Positions 25,186-33,547 of a stretch of DNA of 64,000 nt are shown piece after piece. The DNA lies in contig JAZQNO010000010.1 in assembly GCA_045627385.1 (NCBI GenBank), positions 1-64,000 of the forward strand, read 5' to 3'. The translations under genes and the position numbers were made by a program. This stretch comes from UBA1757 sp045627385 (lineage in GTDB: Bacteria; Bacteroidota; Bacteroidia; Bacteroidales; UBA1402). The stretch's first letter is position 1; the number at the start of each line of letters is the position of its first letter. The notes beneath the pieces are model-generated. The model saw only the letters and a program-made list of their open reading frames with translations, made no database searches and was not told where the DNA came from.

Positions 25186-26172
25186 ATTATCGAGTCAAGA
25201 GCTTTTGCACGCGCCGGCCTGCTGGGAAATCCTTCCGACGGATTTTTCGGCAAGACCATCTCCATCATAGTCCGCAATTTCGGCGCGACCGTGCATCTTT
25301 GGGAATCGCCCGAACTCCGCATCGAAGAAGAGGAGGAGTCGAGTTTCCGCAGTCTGCGCCATTTTACCGAAACCATCGCACTGACCGGCTACTACGGAGG
25401 CATCCGGCTGGTCAAGGCGGCCATCAAGAAGTTCTGCGAGTACTGTGATGTCCATTCCATCCAATTGCCCGCCAAAAACTTCACCATCCGTTTCAGCACC
25501 ACCATCCCGCGTCAGGTGGGCCTTTCGGGCTCCAGTGCCATCATCACCGCCACTTTCAAGGCGCTGATGCAGTTCTACGAGGTGGACATCCCGCTGGAGA
25601 TTCTGCCGACTTGGGTGCTGAAGGCCGAATCGGAGGAACTCTCCATCACGGCCGGTCTGCAGGACCGTGTCATTCAGGCCTACGAAGGCTGTGTGTTCAT
25701 GGATTTCGACCGCGAATTCATGGCACAGAACGGCCGTGGACGCTATGAGATCATCGATCCCAACCTCCTGCCCAAATTCTACATTGCCTACAAGACCGAA
25801 CTGAGCAAGGTTTCCGGTGCTGTACACAATCCCATAAAGGCCCGTTTCGAAGCCGGCGACCCGCTGGTGGTGGACACGATGGCCGAAATCGCCGATGTGG
25901 CCGAACAGGGCAAGAAGGCCATTCTGGAAGGCGACCACGAGAAACTCAACGAACTCATCAACCGCAACTTCGACCTGCGTTGCAAGATTTACAAAATCGC
26001 TCCGAACAATATGGAACTGGTGCAGACGGCCCGTTCCTGCGGCGTGTCGGCCAAGTTTGCCGGAAGCGGTGGAACCATCATCGGCATGTATCCCGACGAG
26101 GAATCGCTGCATCGGCTCATCGTCAAGATGAAACCGCTGAATGTCAGAGTTATAAAACCCTTCATATCCTAA
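25183..26172 (+). CDS. GHMP kinase, glucuronokinase-like
   Basis: A 329-residue cytoplasmic GHMP-superfamily kinase. The phosphate-binding motif 2 is GLSGSSAI at 113-120, an early ARAGLLGNPSD (10-20) is motif 1, and AKFAGSGGTIIGM near 290 is motif 3. The overall sequence resembles the plant glucuronokinase family, which makes glucuronate-1-phosphate from free glucuronate, more than galactokinase or mevalonate kinase. Bacterial relatives are often called simply GHMP or mevalonate kinase. The UTP-sugar nucleotidyltransferase begins 4 bases downstream, which would complete a uronate to UDP-uronate salvage route. The start codon is buried in the hairpin just described. Substrate is inferred. Confidence 0.78.
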   Translation: MIIESRAFARAGLLGNPSDGFFGKTISIIVRNFGATVHLWESPELRIEEEEESSFRSLRHFTETIALTGYYGGIRLVKAAIKKFCEYCDVHSIQLPAKNFTIRFSTTIPRQVGLSGSSAIITATFKALMQFYEVDIPLEILPTWVLKAESEELSITAGLQDRVIQAYEGCVFMDFDREFMAQNGRGRYEIIDPNLLPKFYIAYKTELSKVSGAVHNPIKARFEAGDPLVVDTMAEIADVAEQGKKAILEGDHEKLNELINRNFDLRCKIYKIAPNNMELVQTARSCGVSAKFAGSGGTIIGMYPDEESLHRLIVKMKPLNVRVIKPFIS

Positions 26173-26176
26173 TGCT

Positions 26177-27055
26177 ATGATTCGTAAAGCCGTCATACCA
26201 GCCGCCGGTCTGGGCACCCGTTTCCTGCCCGCCACCAAGGCTCAACCCAAAGAAATGCTGCCCATCATCGACATTCCCACCATCCAGTATGTCGTGCAGG
26301 AATGTGTCGATTCGGGTATCGAAGACATCCTCATCATCACCGGTAAGGGAAAGCGTTCCATCGAAGACCATTTCGACCGCAACCTCGAATTGGAGGAACG
26401 CATTCTCGAACGTGAAGATGAGTTGTGGTACAACGAGTTGCGCCATATTGACAGCATGGCCAACATCCATTTCATCCGCCAGAAGGAGCAGAACGGACTG
26501 GGCGACGCCATCTCCTATGCCCGCTACCACTGCGGCGATGAGCCTTTCGCCGTGCTTTTGGGCGACAGCGTCAACGATTCGGTCATCCCCATCACGCAGC
26601 AGATGACCGACACTTTCGAACAGTATCACAAACCCATCGTGGCTGTGCAGCAGGTCCCCGACGAGCAGGTGGGCCGTTACGGCATCATGGGAGGCAAGTT
26701 CCTGAGCGAACGCATCATGCAGGTGTCGGAAATGGTCGAAAAGCCAGATCCCGCCCACGCCCCTTCCAACTGGGCGGTCGCCGGACGCTATATCCTCACT
26801 CCCGAAATATTCCACGCCATCGACCAGACGGCCAAAGGAAAGAACGGTGAGATACAGCTGACCGACGCCCTTCGCCAACTCATATCCACAGAAGGTGTGA
26901 TCGCCATGAAGATCGAAGGCCGCCGCTATGACATCGGCAGCAAACTTGACTATCTGAAGACGACGGTCGATTTCGCCCTCAAGCGAAAAGAATTCGCCGA
27001 GCCTTTCCTAGAGTTTCTCAAAGAACGTATCCGTCAGATTGACGGTCAGAAATAA
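26177..27055 (+). CDS. galU: UTP-glucose-1-phosphate uridylyltransferase (GalU-type)
   Basis: A 292-residue nucleotidyltransferase that joins UTP and a sugar-1-phosphate to give a UDP-sugar and pyrophosphate. The N-terminal nucleotide-binding signature PAAGLGTRFLPATKAQPKEM spans 8-27, followed by the GalU-typical VQECVDSGIEDILIITGKGK and VEKPDPAHAPSNWAVAGRY. Length is that of bacterial GalU. It follows the GHMP kinase with a 4-base gap and precedes GH43, so the pair may act on glucuronate-1-phosphate as well as, or instead of, glucose-1-phosphate. Sequence alone does not separate these substrates. Confidence 0.88.
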   Translation: MIRKAVIPAAGLGTRFLPATKAQPKEMLPIIDIPTIQYVVQECVDSGIEDILIITGKGKRSIEDHFDRNLELEERILEREDELWYNELRHIDSMANIHFIRQKEQNGLGDAISYARYHCGDEPFAVLLGDSVNDSVIPITQQMTDTFEQYHKPIVAVQQVPDEQVGRYGIMGGKFLSERIMQVSEMVEKPDPAHAPSNWAVAGRYILTPEIFHAIDQTAKGKNGEIQLTDALRQLISTEGVIAMKIEGRRYDIGSKLDYLKTTVDFALKRKEFAEPFLEFLKERIRQIDGQK

Positions 27056-27063
27056 TTGTGATT

Positions 27064-28680
27064 ATGAAAAAACTTCTTCTTTCGTTGTGCGCCCTGAGTC
27101 TGGCATCATGCATTAATGCACAGTATGTTTCCGAGGTTTGGAAAGCCGACCTGGGCAAGGGCCAGTTCCAGAACCCCATTCTCTATGCCGACTATTCCGA
27201 CCCCGACGTGTGCGCCGGTCCCGACGGGTTCTATATGACCGCTTCCAGTTTCAACTGCGTGCCCGGTCTGCCGATACTCTTTTCGACCGACCTGGTCAAC
27301 TGGACCATCGTCAACCACGCTCTGCAGGTGCAAGTGCCAGAGGAACATTTCAACGGGCTGCAGCACGGCAACGGTGTCTGGGCTCCCGCCATCCGCTATC
27401 ACGAGGGCGAATATTATATCTATTGGGGCGACCCCGATTTCGGCATCTATATGGTCAAGACCGCCGACCCCCGCGGAGAATGGTCCGAGCCTTGTCTGGT
27501 CAAGGCCGGCAAAGGGCTCATCGATGCCTGTCCGCTTTGGGATGAGGATGGAAAGGCCTATCTTTCATTCGCTTTCGCCGGCAGCCGACGCGGCCTGAAA
27601 TCGGTGCTGCTGATGACCCGCATGAACATCGAAGGTACCAAAGCCCTCGGACAGGCTCGGATTATATATGACGGCCATCGCGACAATCCCACCATCGAAG
27701 GCACCAAACTCTATCAATACGAAGGCAAGTACTATATTTTCTCGCCCGCCGGCGGCGTCTCCACCGGCTGGCAGGAAGTGCTGCGCGCCGACGATCCTTT
27801 CGGCCCCTGGGAAGCCCGCACGGTGATGGCTCAGGGCAAGAGCGACATCAACGGCCCCCATCAGGGCGGCTGGGTGCGCACGCCGCAGGGCGAAGACTGG
27901 TTCATCCATTTCCAGGATGTGGGTCCGGTTGGCCGCATCATCCATCTCAATCCCATGAAGTGGGAAAAAGGCTGGCCTGTCATCGGCAAGGACAACGACG
28001 GTGACGGCGTGGGTGATCCGGTTCAGCGCTATCAGAAGCCCGCCGGTCTGACTTCCGTGGTCTGCACGCCTCAGGAAAGCGACGAATTCGACCAGGTCAG
28101 ACTGGGTCTCCAGTGGCAATGGCACGCCAACGTTCAGCCCGAATGGTACTTCATCGATCCCACCGAGGGTGGTCGCATCCGCCTTTTCGCTGACGACTGG
28201 TTGGGCGAACGCATCAGCCTCTGGGATGCTCCCAACCTGTTGCTCCAAAAGTTCCCGGCTCCCGAATTCAAGGCCACGGCTCAGGTGAAATTCGAGCCCA
28301 AGGCCGGCACAAAAGGCGAGCGCGGCGGACTGCTGGTGATGGGCCGCGACTATGCCTGCGTCAGTCTGGAAATGACCGACAACGGCCTGCTGCTGGTCCA
28401 GCGCATCTGCAAGAACGCCGACCGCAAGGGCGAAGAAAAGGCGGTGGCCGAAATGCCGCTCAGCCAGAATTCCATTTATCTGCGGGTCGCTGTCACCGAA
28501 GGCAACAAGTGCCAGTTCTACTACAGCCTGAAAGGCAAGAAATACGAAGTCTTCGGCGAACCCTTCCTGGCCCGTGAGGGTCAGTGGATCGGCGCCAAGG
28601 TGGGCCTTTACTGTTCACGTGCCCAGTCGTCCAACGACAGCGGATGGCTCGAAGCCGAAAACTTCTTGATTACGAAATAA
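27064..28680 (+). CDS. Glycoside hydrolase family 43 (beta-xylosidase/arabinofuranosidase type)
   Basis: A 538-residue exported enzyme. The ATG at 27064 is preferred to a GTG at 27058. The signal peptide ends LASC, a lipobox with Cys16, so it is probably a lipoprotein. The five-bladed propeller shows the GH43 triad: base Asp46 in YADYSDPDV, the modulating Asp in LIDACPLWDEDG and the acid Glu in TIEGTKLY. Residues from about 340 form the C-terminal beta-sandwich common in GH43 beta-xylosidases. Likely substrates are xylose- or arabinose-containing side chains; the subfamily was not determined. It shares one base with the TonB receptor gene downstream. Confidence 0.9.
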   Translation: MKKLLLSLCALSLASCINAQYVSEVWKADLGKGQFQNPILYADYSDPDVCAGPDGFYMTASSFNCVPGLPILFSTDLVNWTIVNHALQVQVPEEHFNGLQHGNGVWAPAIRYHEGEYYIYWGDPDFGIYMVKTADPRGEWSEPCLVKAGKGLIDACPLWDEDGKAYLSFAFAGSRRGLKSVLLMTRMNIEGTKALGQARIIYDGHRDNPTIEGTKLYQYEGKYYIFSPAGGVSTGWQEVLRADDPFGPWEARTVMAQGKSDINGPHQGGWVRTPQGEDWFIHFQDVGPVGRIIHLNPMKWEKGWPVIGKDNDGDGVGDPVQRYQKPAGLTSVVCTPQESDEFDQVRLGLQWQWHANVQPEWYFIDPTEGGRIRLFADDWLGERISLWDAPNLLLQKFPAPEFKATAQVKFEPKAGTKGERGGLLVMGRDYACVSLEMTDNGLLLVQRICKNADRKGEEKAVAEMPLSQNSIYLRVAVTEGNKCQFYYSLKGKKYEVFGEPFLAREGQWIGAKVGLYCSRAQSSNDSGWLEAENFLITK

Positions 28681-31079
28681 TGCGGAAATATCTCCTCGGA
28701 TGGCTTTTCCTTCTGGTGAACTGTCCGGCTTTTGCCGAAAACTTCACCATCAGCGGTTATATGACCGATGCCCAGACCGGCGAGACCCTCATCCAGGCCG
28801 CCGTCTTCGACCGCGTGTCGGGCAAGGGAACCGTCACCAATCTCTACGGTTACTATTCGCTCACACTGCCGGCAGGCCCGGTCAATCTGATTTATACCTA
28901 TGTGGGCTATCTGCCCGAAGAACGTCAGTTCAATCTGACGGCCAACAGTCTGCTGTCGGTACAGATGAACATCAACAACCAGCTGGACGAAGTGGTCGTC
29001 GTGGGTCACGAAAATGCCGACATCGGAGTGCGCGGCACGCAAATGAGTACGGTGGAGATTCCCATCAGCCAGATTAAGAACCTGCCGACGATGCTGGGCG
29101 AAAACGACGTGCTCAAGGCACTCCAGCTGATGCCCGGCGTCAAGGGCGGCATGGAAGGTACGGCCGGCATGTATGTGCGCGGCGGCGGACCCGACGAAAA
29201 TCTCATACTTCTGGACGGCGTGCCCGTGTACAATGTGGAACACGCAGGCGGCATGTTTTCGGTCTTCAACCCCGACGCCATCAAGAATGTCACGCTCTAC
29301 AAGGGCAACTTCCCGGCCCGTTTCGGCGGCCGTCTGTCGTCGGTGGTCGATGTGCGCATGAAAGACGGCAACGAGAACGAAATCCACGGCAATGCCAGCA
29401 TCGGCATCGTCTCTTCGAAACTCAATCTGCAGGGCCCGATTATCAAAGGCAAAACCACCTTCAACGTGTCATTCCGGCGCACCTATTCCGATCTGATTGT
29501 CAACACGGCCCTTCTGTATATGAAGAACCGGAAGAATATCGATGCCGACAAACTGTCCTGCGGTTATTATTTCTACGATCTCAACGCCAAAATCGCCCAC
29601 AAGTTTTCCGACAGGGACAAACTCTATCTGAGCTGGTATTCGGGCGACGACGCCATCTATGCCCGTTTCAAGATTGCCGACAAGAACTATGACGACGAGC
29701 AGGAAAAGCAGTTTCTCAACGCCACCTGGAAATGGGGCAATGTCGTGTCGGCCCTGCGCTGGAATCATGTGGCCGGTCCGAAAATGTTCGTCAACACCAC
29801 GGCATCCTTCACCAATTACCGCTTTTATATGGATGTCGGTGTCGAAGATATGTACAAATCGTCGGAGATGCTGCTCGATCAGAATGTCACTTTGGGCTAC
29901 AAATCTGCCATTCAGGATTATACCGTCAAGACGGATATCGATTACACGCCGCTTCCCAACCATTCGCTCAAGATGGGTGCCAACTACACCTACCATATCT
30001 TCCGCCCGGGCGTTTCCGTGATGTCGATGAAAATCACCGACGAAGCGAATACGCTGGCTGTCGACACGGCGTATGGCGACGAGGAAGTCTATTCGCACGA
30101 GATTCTGCTCTATGCCGAAGACAATATGGATTTGGGCGACTATGTCAAACTCAACGCCGGATTCCACTTCTCGGGCTATGCGGTCGGAGGCCATTTCTAC
30201 CATTCCCTGCAGCCGCGACTGGGCGCCCGTGTGCTGCTGAACGACGAACTTTCGGCCAAAGTGGGCTATGCCTGCATGACACAGTACATCCACCTGCTGT
30301 CGAACAGCAGCCTCAGCCTGCCTACCGACCTCTGGGTGCCGGTGACGAAGCAGGTCAAACCCATGCATTCCAATCAGGTGTCGGCCGGTCTGTTCTACAA
30401 CTTGCACGACAAGGCGGACCTGTCGGCGGAGGCCTATTACAAGACGATGGACAACCTCATCGAATACAAGGACGGAGCCTCTTTCCTGGGTTCGACGACC
30501 GGATGGGAAGAAAAGGTCGTGATGGGCCGCGGCTGGTCCTACGGTCTTGAACTGCTGGCTCAGAAGACCTACGGCAAGACCACCGGTTGGATAGGCTACA
30601 CCTGGAGCAAGGCCGAACGCCTCTTCGACCGTCCCGGTCAGGAACTCAATAACGGACAGCCTTTTCCAGCCAAATACGACCGCCGGCACGACTTCAACAT
30701 CACGGCCGTCCACCGGCTCACCGACCGTATCGACGTGTCGGGCACCTGGATCTATTCCACCGGCAACTGCGCCACGCTGGCCTTGCAGGAATACGAGATG
30801 AACGGCAACGAGTACGGCTACATCAGCAGCCGCAACAACTACCGTTACAATGACTATCACCGTCTCGACCTGGGTTTCAATTTCCACAAGCAGAAACGTC
30901 ACGGCACGCGCACCTGGAGCCTGAGCGTCTACAACGTCTACAATCAGAAGAATCCCTTCCTGGTGTATGCTTCCACCGATTACGAATACAAGAACGGAGA
31001 GATAATCCCGAAGAAAGAACTCAAACAGCTGACCGTCTTCACCTTTATGCCATCTCTGAACTATCAGTTTGAATTTTAG
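28680..31079 (+). CDS. TonB-dependent receptor with carboxypeptidase-like N-terminal domain
   Basis: A 799-residue outer-membrane receptor. The ATG at 28680 overlaps the GH43 stop (TAATG) and begins a signal peptide ending PAFA. Residues 22-105 are a carboxypeptidase regulatory-like domain (GYMTDAQTGETLIQAAVF). The plug follows (LPTMLGENDVLKALQLMPGV, YVRGGGPDENLILLDGVPVYN, FPARFGGRLSSVVDVRMKDG), then a barrel ending in QFEF. It is smaller than SusC transporters and no SusD gene follows. Its partner is the DUF4249 lipoprotein, a recurrent pairing in Bacteroidota. The ligand is unknown, but position after GH43 suggests an oligosaccharide. Confidence 0.92.
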   Translation: MRKYLLGWLFLLVNCPAFAENFTISGYMTDAQTGETLIQAAVFDRVSGKGTVTNLYGYYSLTLPAGPVNLIYTYVGYLPEERQFNLTANSLLSVQMNINNQLDEVVVVGHENADIGVRGTQMSTVEIPISQIKNLPTMLGENDVLKALQLMPGVKGGMEGTAGMYVRGGGPDENLILLDGVPVYNVEHAGGMFSVFNPDAIKNVTLYKGNFPARFGGRLSSVVDVRMKDGNENEIHGNASIGIVSSKLNLQGPIIKGKTTFNVSFRRTYSDLIVNTALLYMKNRKNIDADKLSCGYYFYDLNAKIAHKFSDRDKLYLSWYSGDDAIYARFKIADKNYDDEQEKQFLNATWKWGNVVSALRWNHVAGPKMFVNTTASFTNYRFYMDVGVEDMYKSSEMLLDQNVTLGYKSAIQDYTVKTDIDYTPLPNHSLKMGANYTYHIFRPGVSVMSMKITDEANTLAVDTAYGDEEVYSHEILLYAEDNMDLGDYVKLNAGFHFSGYAVGGHFYHSLQPRLGARVLLNDELSAKVGYACMTQYIHLLSNSSLSLPTDLWVPVTKQVKPMHSNQVSAGLFYNLHDKADLSAEAYYKTMDNLIEYKDGASFLGSTTGWEEKVVMGRGWSYGLELLAQKTYGKTTGWIGYTWSKAERLFDRPGQELNNGQPFPAKYDRRHDFNITAVHRLTDRIDVSGTWIYSTGNCATLALQEYEMNGNEYGYISSRNNYRYNDYHRLDLGFNFHKQKRHGTRTWSLSVYNVYNQKNPFLVYASTDYEYKNGEIIPKKELKQLTVFTFMPSLNYQFEF

Positions 31080-31081
31080 TG

Positions 31082-32206
31082 ATGAAACAGACAATCTACC
31101 TGATAATGACCGCTTTGCTTCTCACACTGGCCTCCTGCGAGAAGACCATCGAATTCAAACAGAAGCAGACAGACCCGCTGATGGTCCTCAACTGTGTGGC
31201 GGAGGCCGACAGCCAGTTGTGCGTGACCTTGTCGAGGAGCCGTTTTTTTCTGGATTCTGACGAAACGGTCCACTATCTGACAGGCGCCGAGGTCGAACTG
31301 TATGTCGATGGAGATTTCAAGGAAACGCTTCAGGAATCCCAAGTGAAGCCCTATGAGTGGTCCACCGAACTCCGTCCCGTCTATGAGTCTTCCTATCGTC
31401 CGGCTGTCGGCGACCGGCTTCAGCTGAAGGTCGCTTCTTTCGGTGATCTTCCCGGTGTGAATGCCGAGACGGTCATACCGGCTCCCGCAGGCGATTTCCA
31501 TCTGGCAGATTCCTCTTTCCGCATGTCGTCTTGGAGAGAAGAGTGGCAGTACTCGGATCAATACATCAACCTCCAGACGGATACCGGCTGTGTCCGTGTG
31601 TATTGCAACACCCTTACCAGCAGCCGCGACCTGACATGGCAACTCGATTATACCTTCACAGACCCCGCCGGACGGGGCGACAGCTATGTCCTCAGTTTCA
31701 ATTATCTGGGTGAAAACGACTCTTACGGCTACTTCTATCTGTCCGATGTGACCATGCGTTCCGATTTTGCCTTTGAAACGCTCAGTTCCAGCCAGGAGGC
31801 CTTCTATTACGACGATCTCACCGTCATGTTTTCCGACGAATTCTGCGACGGCAGCCTAACGCATCTGACGTTTTCCATCACCTATCAGGAATACGTCACC
31901 GATTTTTATCTCATCGATCCTCCGCTCAATTATGAGGATACCCTGCATAATGGACAGGGTGCCGATGGCGTCTTTACCATCGACCTCAAGTCCCTAAGTG
32001 AATCGGGATATCTTTTTCTCAAGACGACTCAAGCCTATGAGGACGACTGGATGCAGGGCATCTTCACCGAACCCATTCAGATTCATTCCAATGTAGACGG
32101 CGGCATCGGCATTTTCTCGGGCCAGTCGCGCAAGACCGATTCTCTGCACGTCACCACTCCCATGTACGGGTTCAGAACATTTGATTGGGAAAGGCTTTAT
32201 TATTGA
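31082..32206 (+). CDS. DUF4249 family lipoprotein
   Basis: A 374-residue lipoprotein. ATG 31082 is chosen; a GTG at 31079 directly before it, overlapping the receptor stop, is possible. The lipobox is LASC followed by EKTIEFK. The sequence MVLNCVAEADSQLCVTLSRSR and later beta-rich body match DUF4249, which commonly follows a TonB-dependent receptor lacking SusD. It probably lies on the cell surface as a lid or accessory to the receptor. No catalytic motif was seen. Confidence 0.82.
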   Translation: MKQTIYLIMTALLLTLASCEKTIEFKQKQTDPLMVLNCVAEADSQLCVTLSRSRFFLDSDETVHYLTGAEVELYVDGDFKETLQESQVKPYEWSTELRPVYESSYRPAVGDRLQLKVASFGDLPGVNAETVIPAPAGDFHLADSSFRMSSWREEWQYSDQYINLQTDTGCVRVYCNTLTSSRDLTWQLDYTFTDPAGRGDSYVLSFNYLGENDSYGYFYLSDVTMRSDFAFETLSSSQEAFYYDDLTVMFSDEFCDGSLTHLTFSITYQEYVTDFYLIDPPLNYEDTLHNGQGADGVFTIDLKSLSESGYLFLKTTQAYEDDWMQGIFTEPIQIHSNVDGGIGIFSGQSRKTDSLHVTTPMYGFRTFDWERLYY

Positions 32207-32217
32207 AAAATAACATC

Positions 32218-32225
32218 TATCTTTG
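32218..32225 (+). promoter_or_regulatory. Putative -7 element of tRNA-Gly
   Basis: TATCTTTG matches TAnnTTTG and ends 26 bases before the mature tRNA. A -33 TTG at the usual spacing was not found. Transcription from here may also feed the CE12 gene downstream. Confidence 0.5.
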
Positions 32226-32251
32226 TCTTTGAAACGTCCCTTGCGACGCAT

Positions 32252-32324
32252 GCGGCAATAGCTCAGTTGGCAGAGCGTTGGCTTCCCAAGCCGAAGGTCG
32301 CGGGTTCGAACCCCGTTTGCCGCT
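32252..32324 (+). tRNA. tRNA-Gly (anticodon CCC)
   Basis: A complete cloverleaf of 73 bases. The acceptor GCGGCAA pairs with TTGCCGC, the D stem GCTC with GAGC, and the anticodon stem TTGGC with GCCGA around loop TTCCCAA (CCC at 32285-32287). The T stem is GCGGG/CCCGT with loop TTCGAAC. The discriminator is T, as usual for glycine. The 3' CCA is not encoded. It lies between the DUF4249 gene and the CE12 gene. Confidence 0.97.
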
Positions 32325-32348
32325 CTTTCCCCTCTTGAAAAATCAACA

Positions 32349-33539
32349 ATGATGAAAGCCACCATTTTCCGCCTGTGGATGGCAAGCCTGCTGACGGCTG
32401 GCTTGTTGTGTCTGAGTTCCTGTAAGAAAAATGCCGTGGTCTGGGAAGGCTGTCCCGAAGGCAAGCGCCTTTCGGTGGAAGTGCCCGACGGCGTCTACCG
32501 CGTGACCGTGACCCTCGGTTCCGAGACTCAGCCCGGCCTGACGACCGTGCGCGGCGAGTCGCGTCGGCTTTTTCTGAGCGATGAGGCCACTGCCGCCGGC
32601 CAGTTCCGCAATGTCAGCTTCAACGTGCATAAGCGTACGCCGGCTATCGGCGACAGTCTCTCGGTGCGCCTCAAAACACGCGAATTGGGCAAACTCAACT
32701 GGAACAACACCATAGACCTTGAGTTCTGCGGCGCGGCGCCTCAGGTGAACAAAGTGCGCATCTGCCGTGCCGACGACGTGCCCGTCATTTTCCTTTGCGG
32801 CAATTCCACCGTGGTGGACCAGGACAACGAACCATGGGCCAGTTGGGGCCAGATGATCACATATTTCTTCGACGACCGCGTCTGCGTAGCCAACTTCGCC
32901 GAATCGGGCGAAGCCGCCAATTCGTTCCAGTCGGCCCGCCGCTGGCAGAAGATCCTGAGCATGATCAAGCCCGGCGACTATGTGTTCGTGGAGTTTGGCC
33001 ACAACGATGAAAAACAGAAAGGCGAGGGCAAAGGCGCCTATCTTTCTTTCTGGCAGAGTATGGAAAAATTCGTTACGGATGCCCGTGAAAACGGCGCCAC
33101 TCCCGTGCTGTGCACCCCCACCCAGCGCCGCCGTTTCGACGAAGAAGGCCATCTGGTGGACACCCATATGGATTTCCCGCAGGCGACCCGCGACCTGGCC
33201 GCTCAAGATGGAGTGGCCCTTGTGGACCTCCACGCCATGACCACTGTACTTTATGAGACCTGGGGGGTTGAAAACTCCGTCAGAGGCTTCGTCCATTATC
33301 CGGCCGGCACCTGGCCCGGACAGGACGGTCCGCTGGCCGACAACACCCATTTCAATCCCTACGGCGCCTTCGAAGTGGCCCGCTGTGTGGCCGAAGGCAT
33401 TTCACAGTCGCTTCCCCAATTAGCCGAATATCTGAAACCCGAATGGCGTCATTTCAACCCGGCCGAGCCGGACGACTGGAACGGATTCGTGTGGTATCCT
33501 TCCGATTTTGTCGAAATCCAGAAGCCCGACGGCAATTGA
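32349..33539 (+). CDS. Rhamnogalacturonan acetylesterase (CE12, SGNH hydrolase)
   Basis: A 396-residue lipoprotein (lipobox LSSC, Cys25; two adjacent ATGs at 32349 and 32352 are equally possible). Residues 30-140 form an N-terminal beta-domain. The SGNH esterase domain follows with Ser153 in CGNSTVVDQ, Gly187 in NFAESGEA, Asn219 in FGHND and an Asp-x-x-His in LADNTHFNPYGA. These blocks fit carbohydrate esterase family 12, which removes acetyl groups from the rhamnogalacturonan I backbone. Family members often read GDSTV; Asn in place of Asp here is a small variation. It follows tRNA-Gly and is 8 bases before the gluzincin gene. Confidence 0.87.
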   Translation: MMKATIFRLWMASLLTAGLLCLSSCKKNAVVWEGCPEGKRLSVEVPDGVYRVTVTLGSETQPGLTTVRGESRRLFLSDEATAAGQFRNVSFNVHKRTPAIGDSLSVRLKTRELGKLNWNNTIDLEFCGAAPQVNKVRICRADDVPVIFLCGNSTVVDQDNEPWASWGQMITYFFDDRVCVANFAESGEAANSFQSARRWQKILSMIKPGDYVFVEFGHNDEKQKGEGKGAYLSFWQSMEKFVTDARENGATPVLCTPTQRRRFDEEGHLVDTHMDFPQATRDLAAQDGVALVDLHAMTTVLYETWGVENSVRGFVHYPAGTWPGQDGPLADNTHFNPYGAFEVARCVAEGISQSLPQLAEYLKPEWRHFNPAEPDDWNGFVWYPSDFVEIQKPDGN

Positions 33540-33547
33540 TGTGAGCT

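Noticed and set aside
29469..31094. Long open frame antisense to the TonB receptor
   Set aside because: The sense frame has full receptor features; the antisense translation is repetitive and has no recognisable domain.
28680..32206. SusC/SusD-type polysaccharide utilisation pair
   Set aside because: The receptor is too short for SusC and the following lipoprotein matches DUF4249, not the TPR-like SusD fold.
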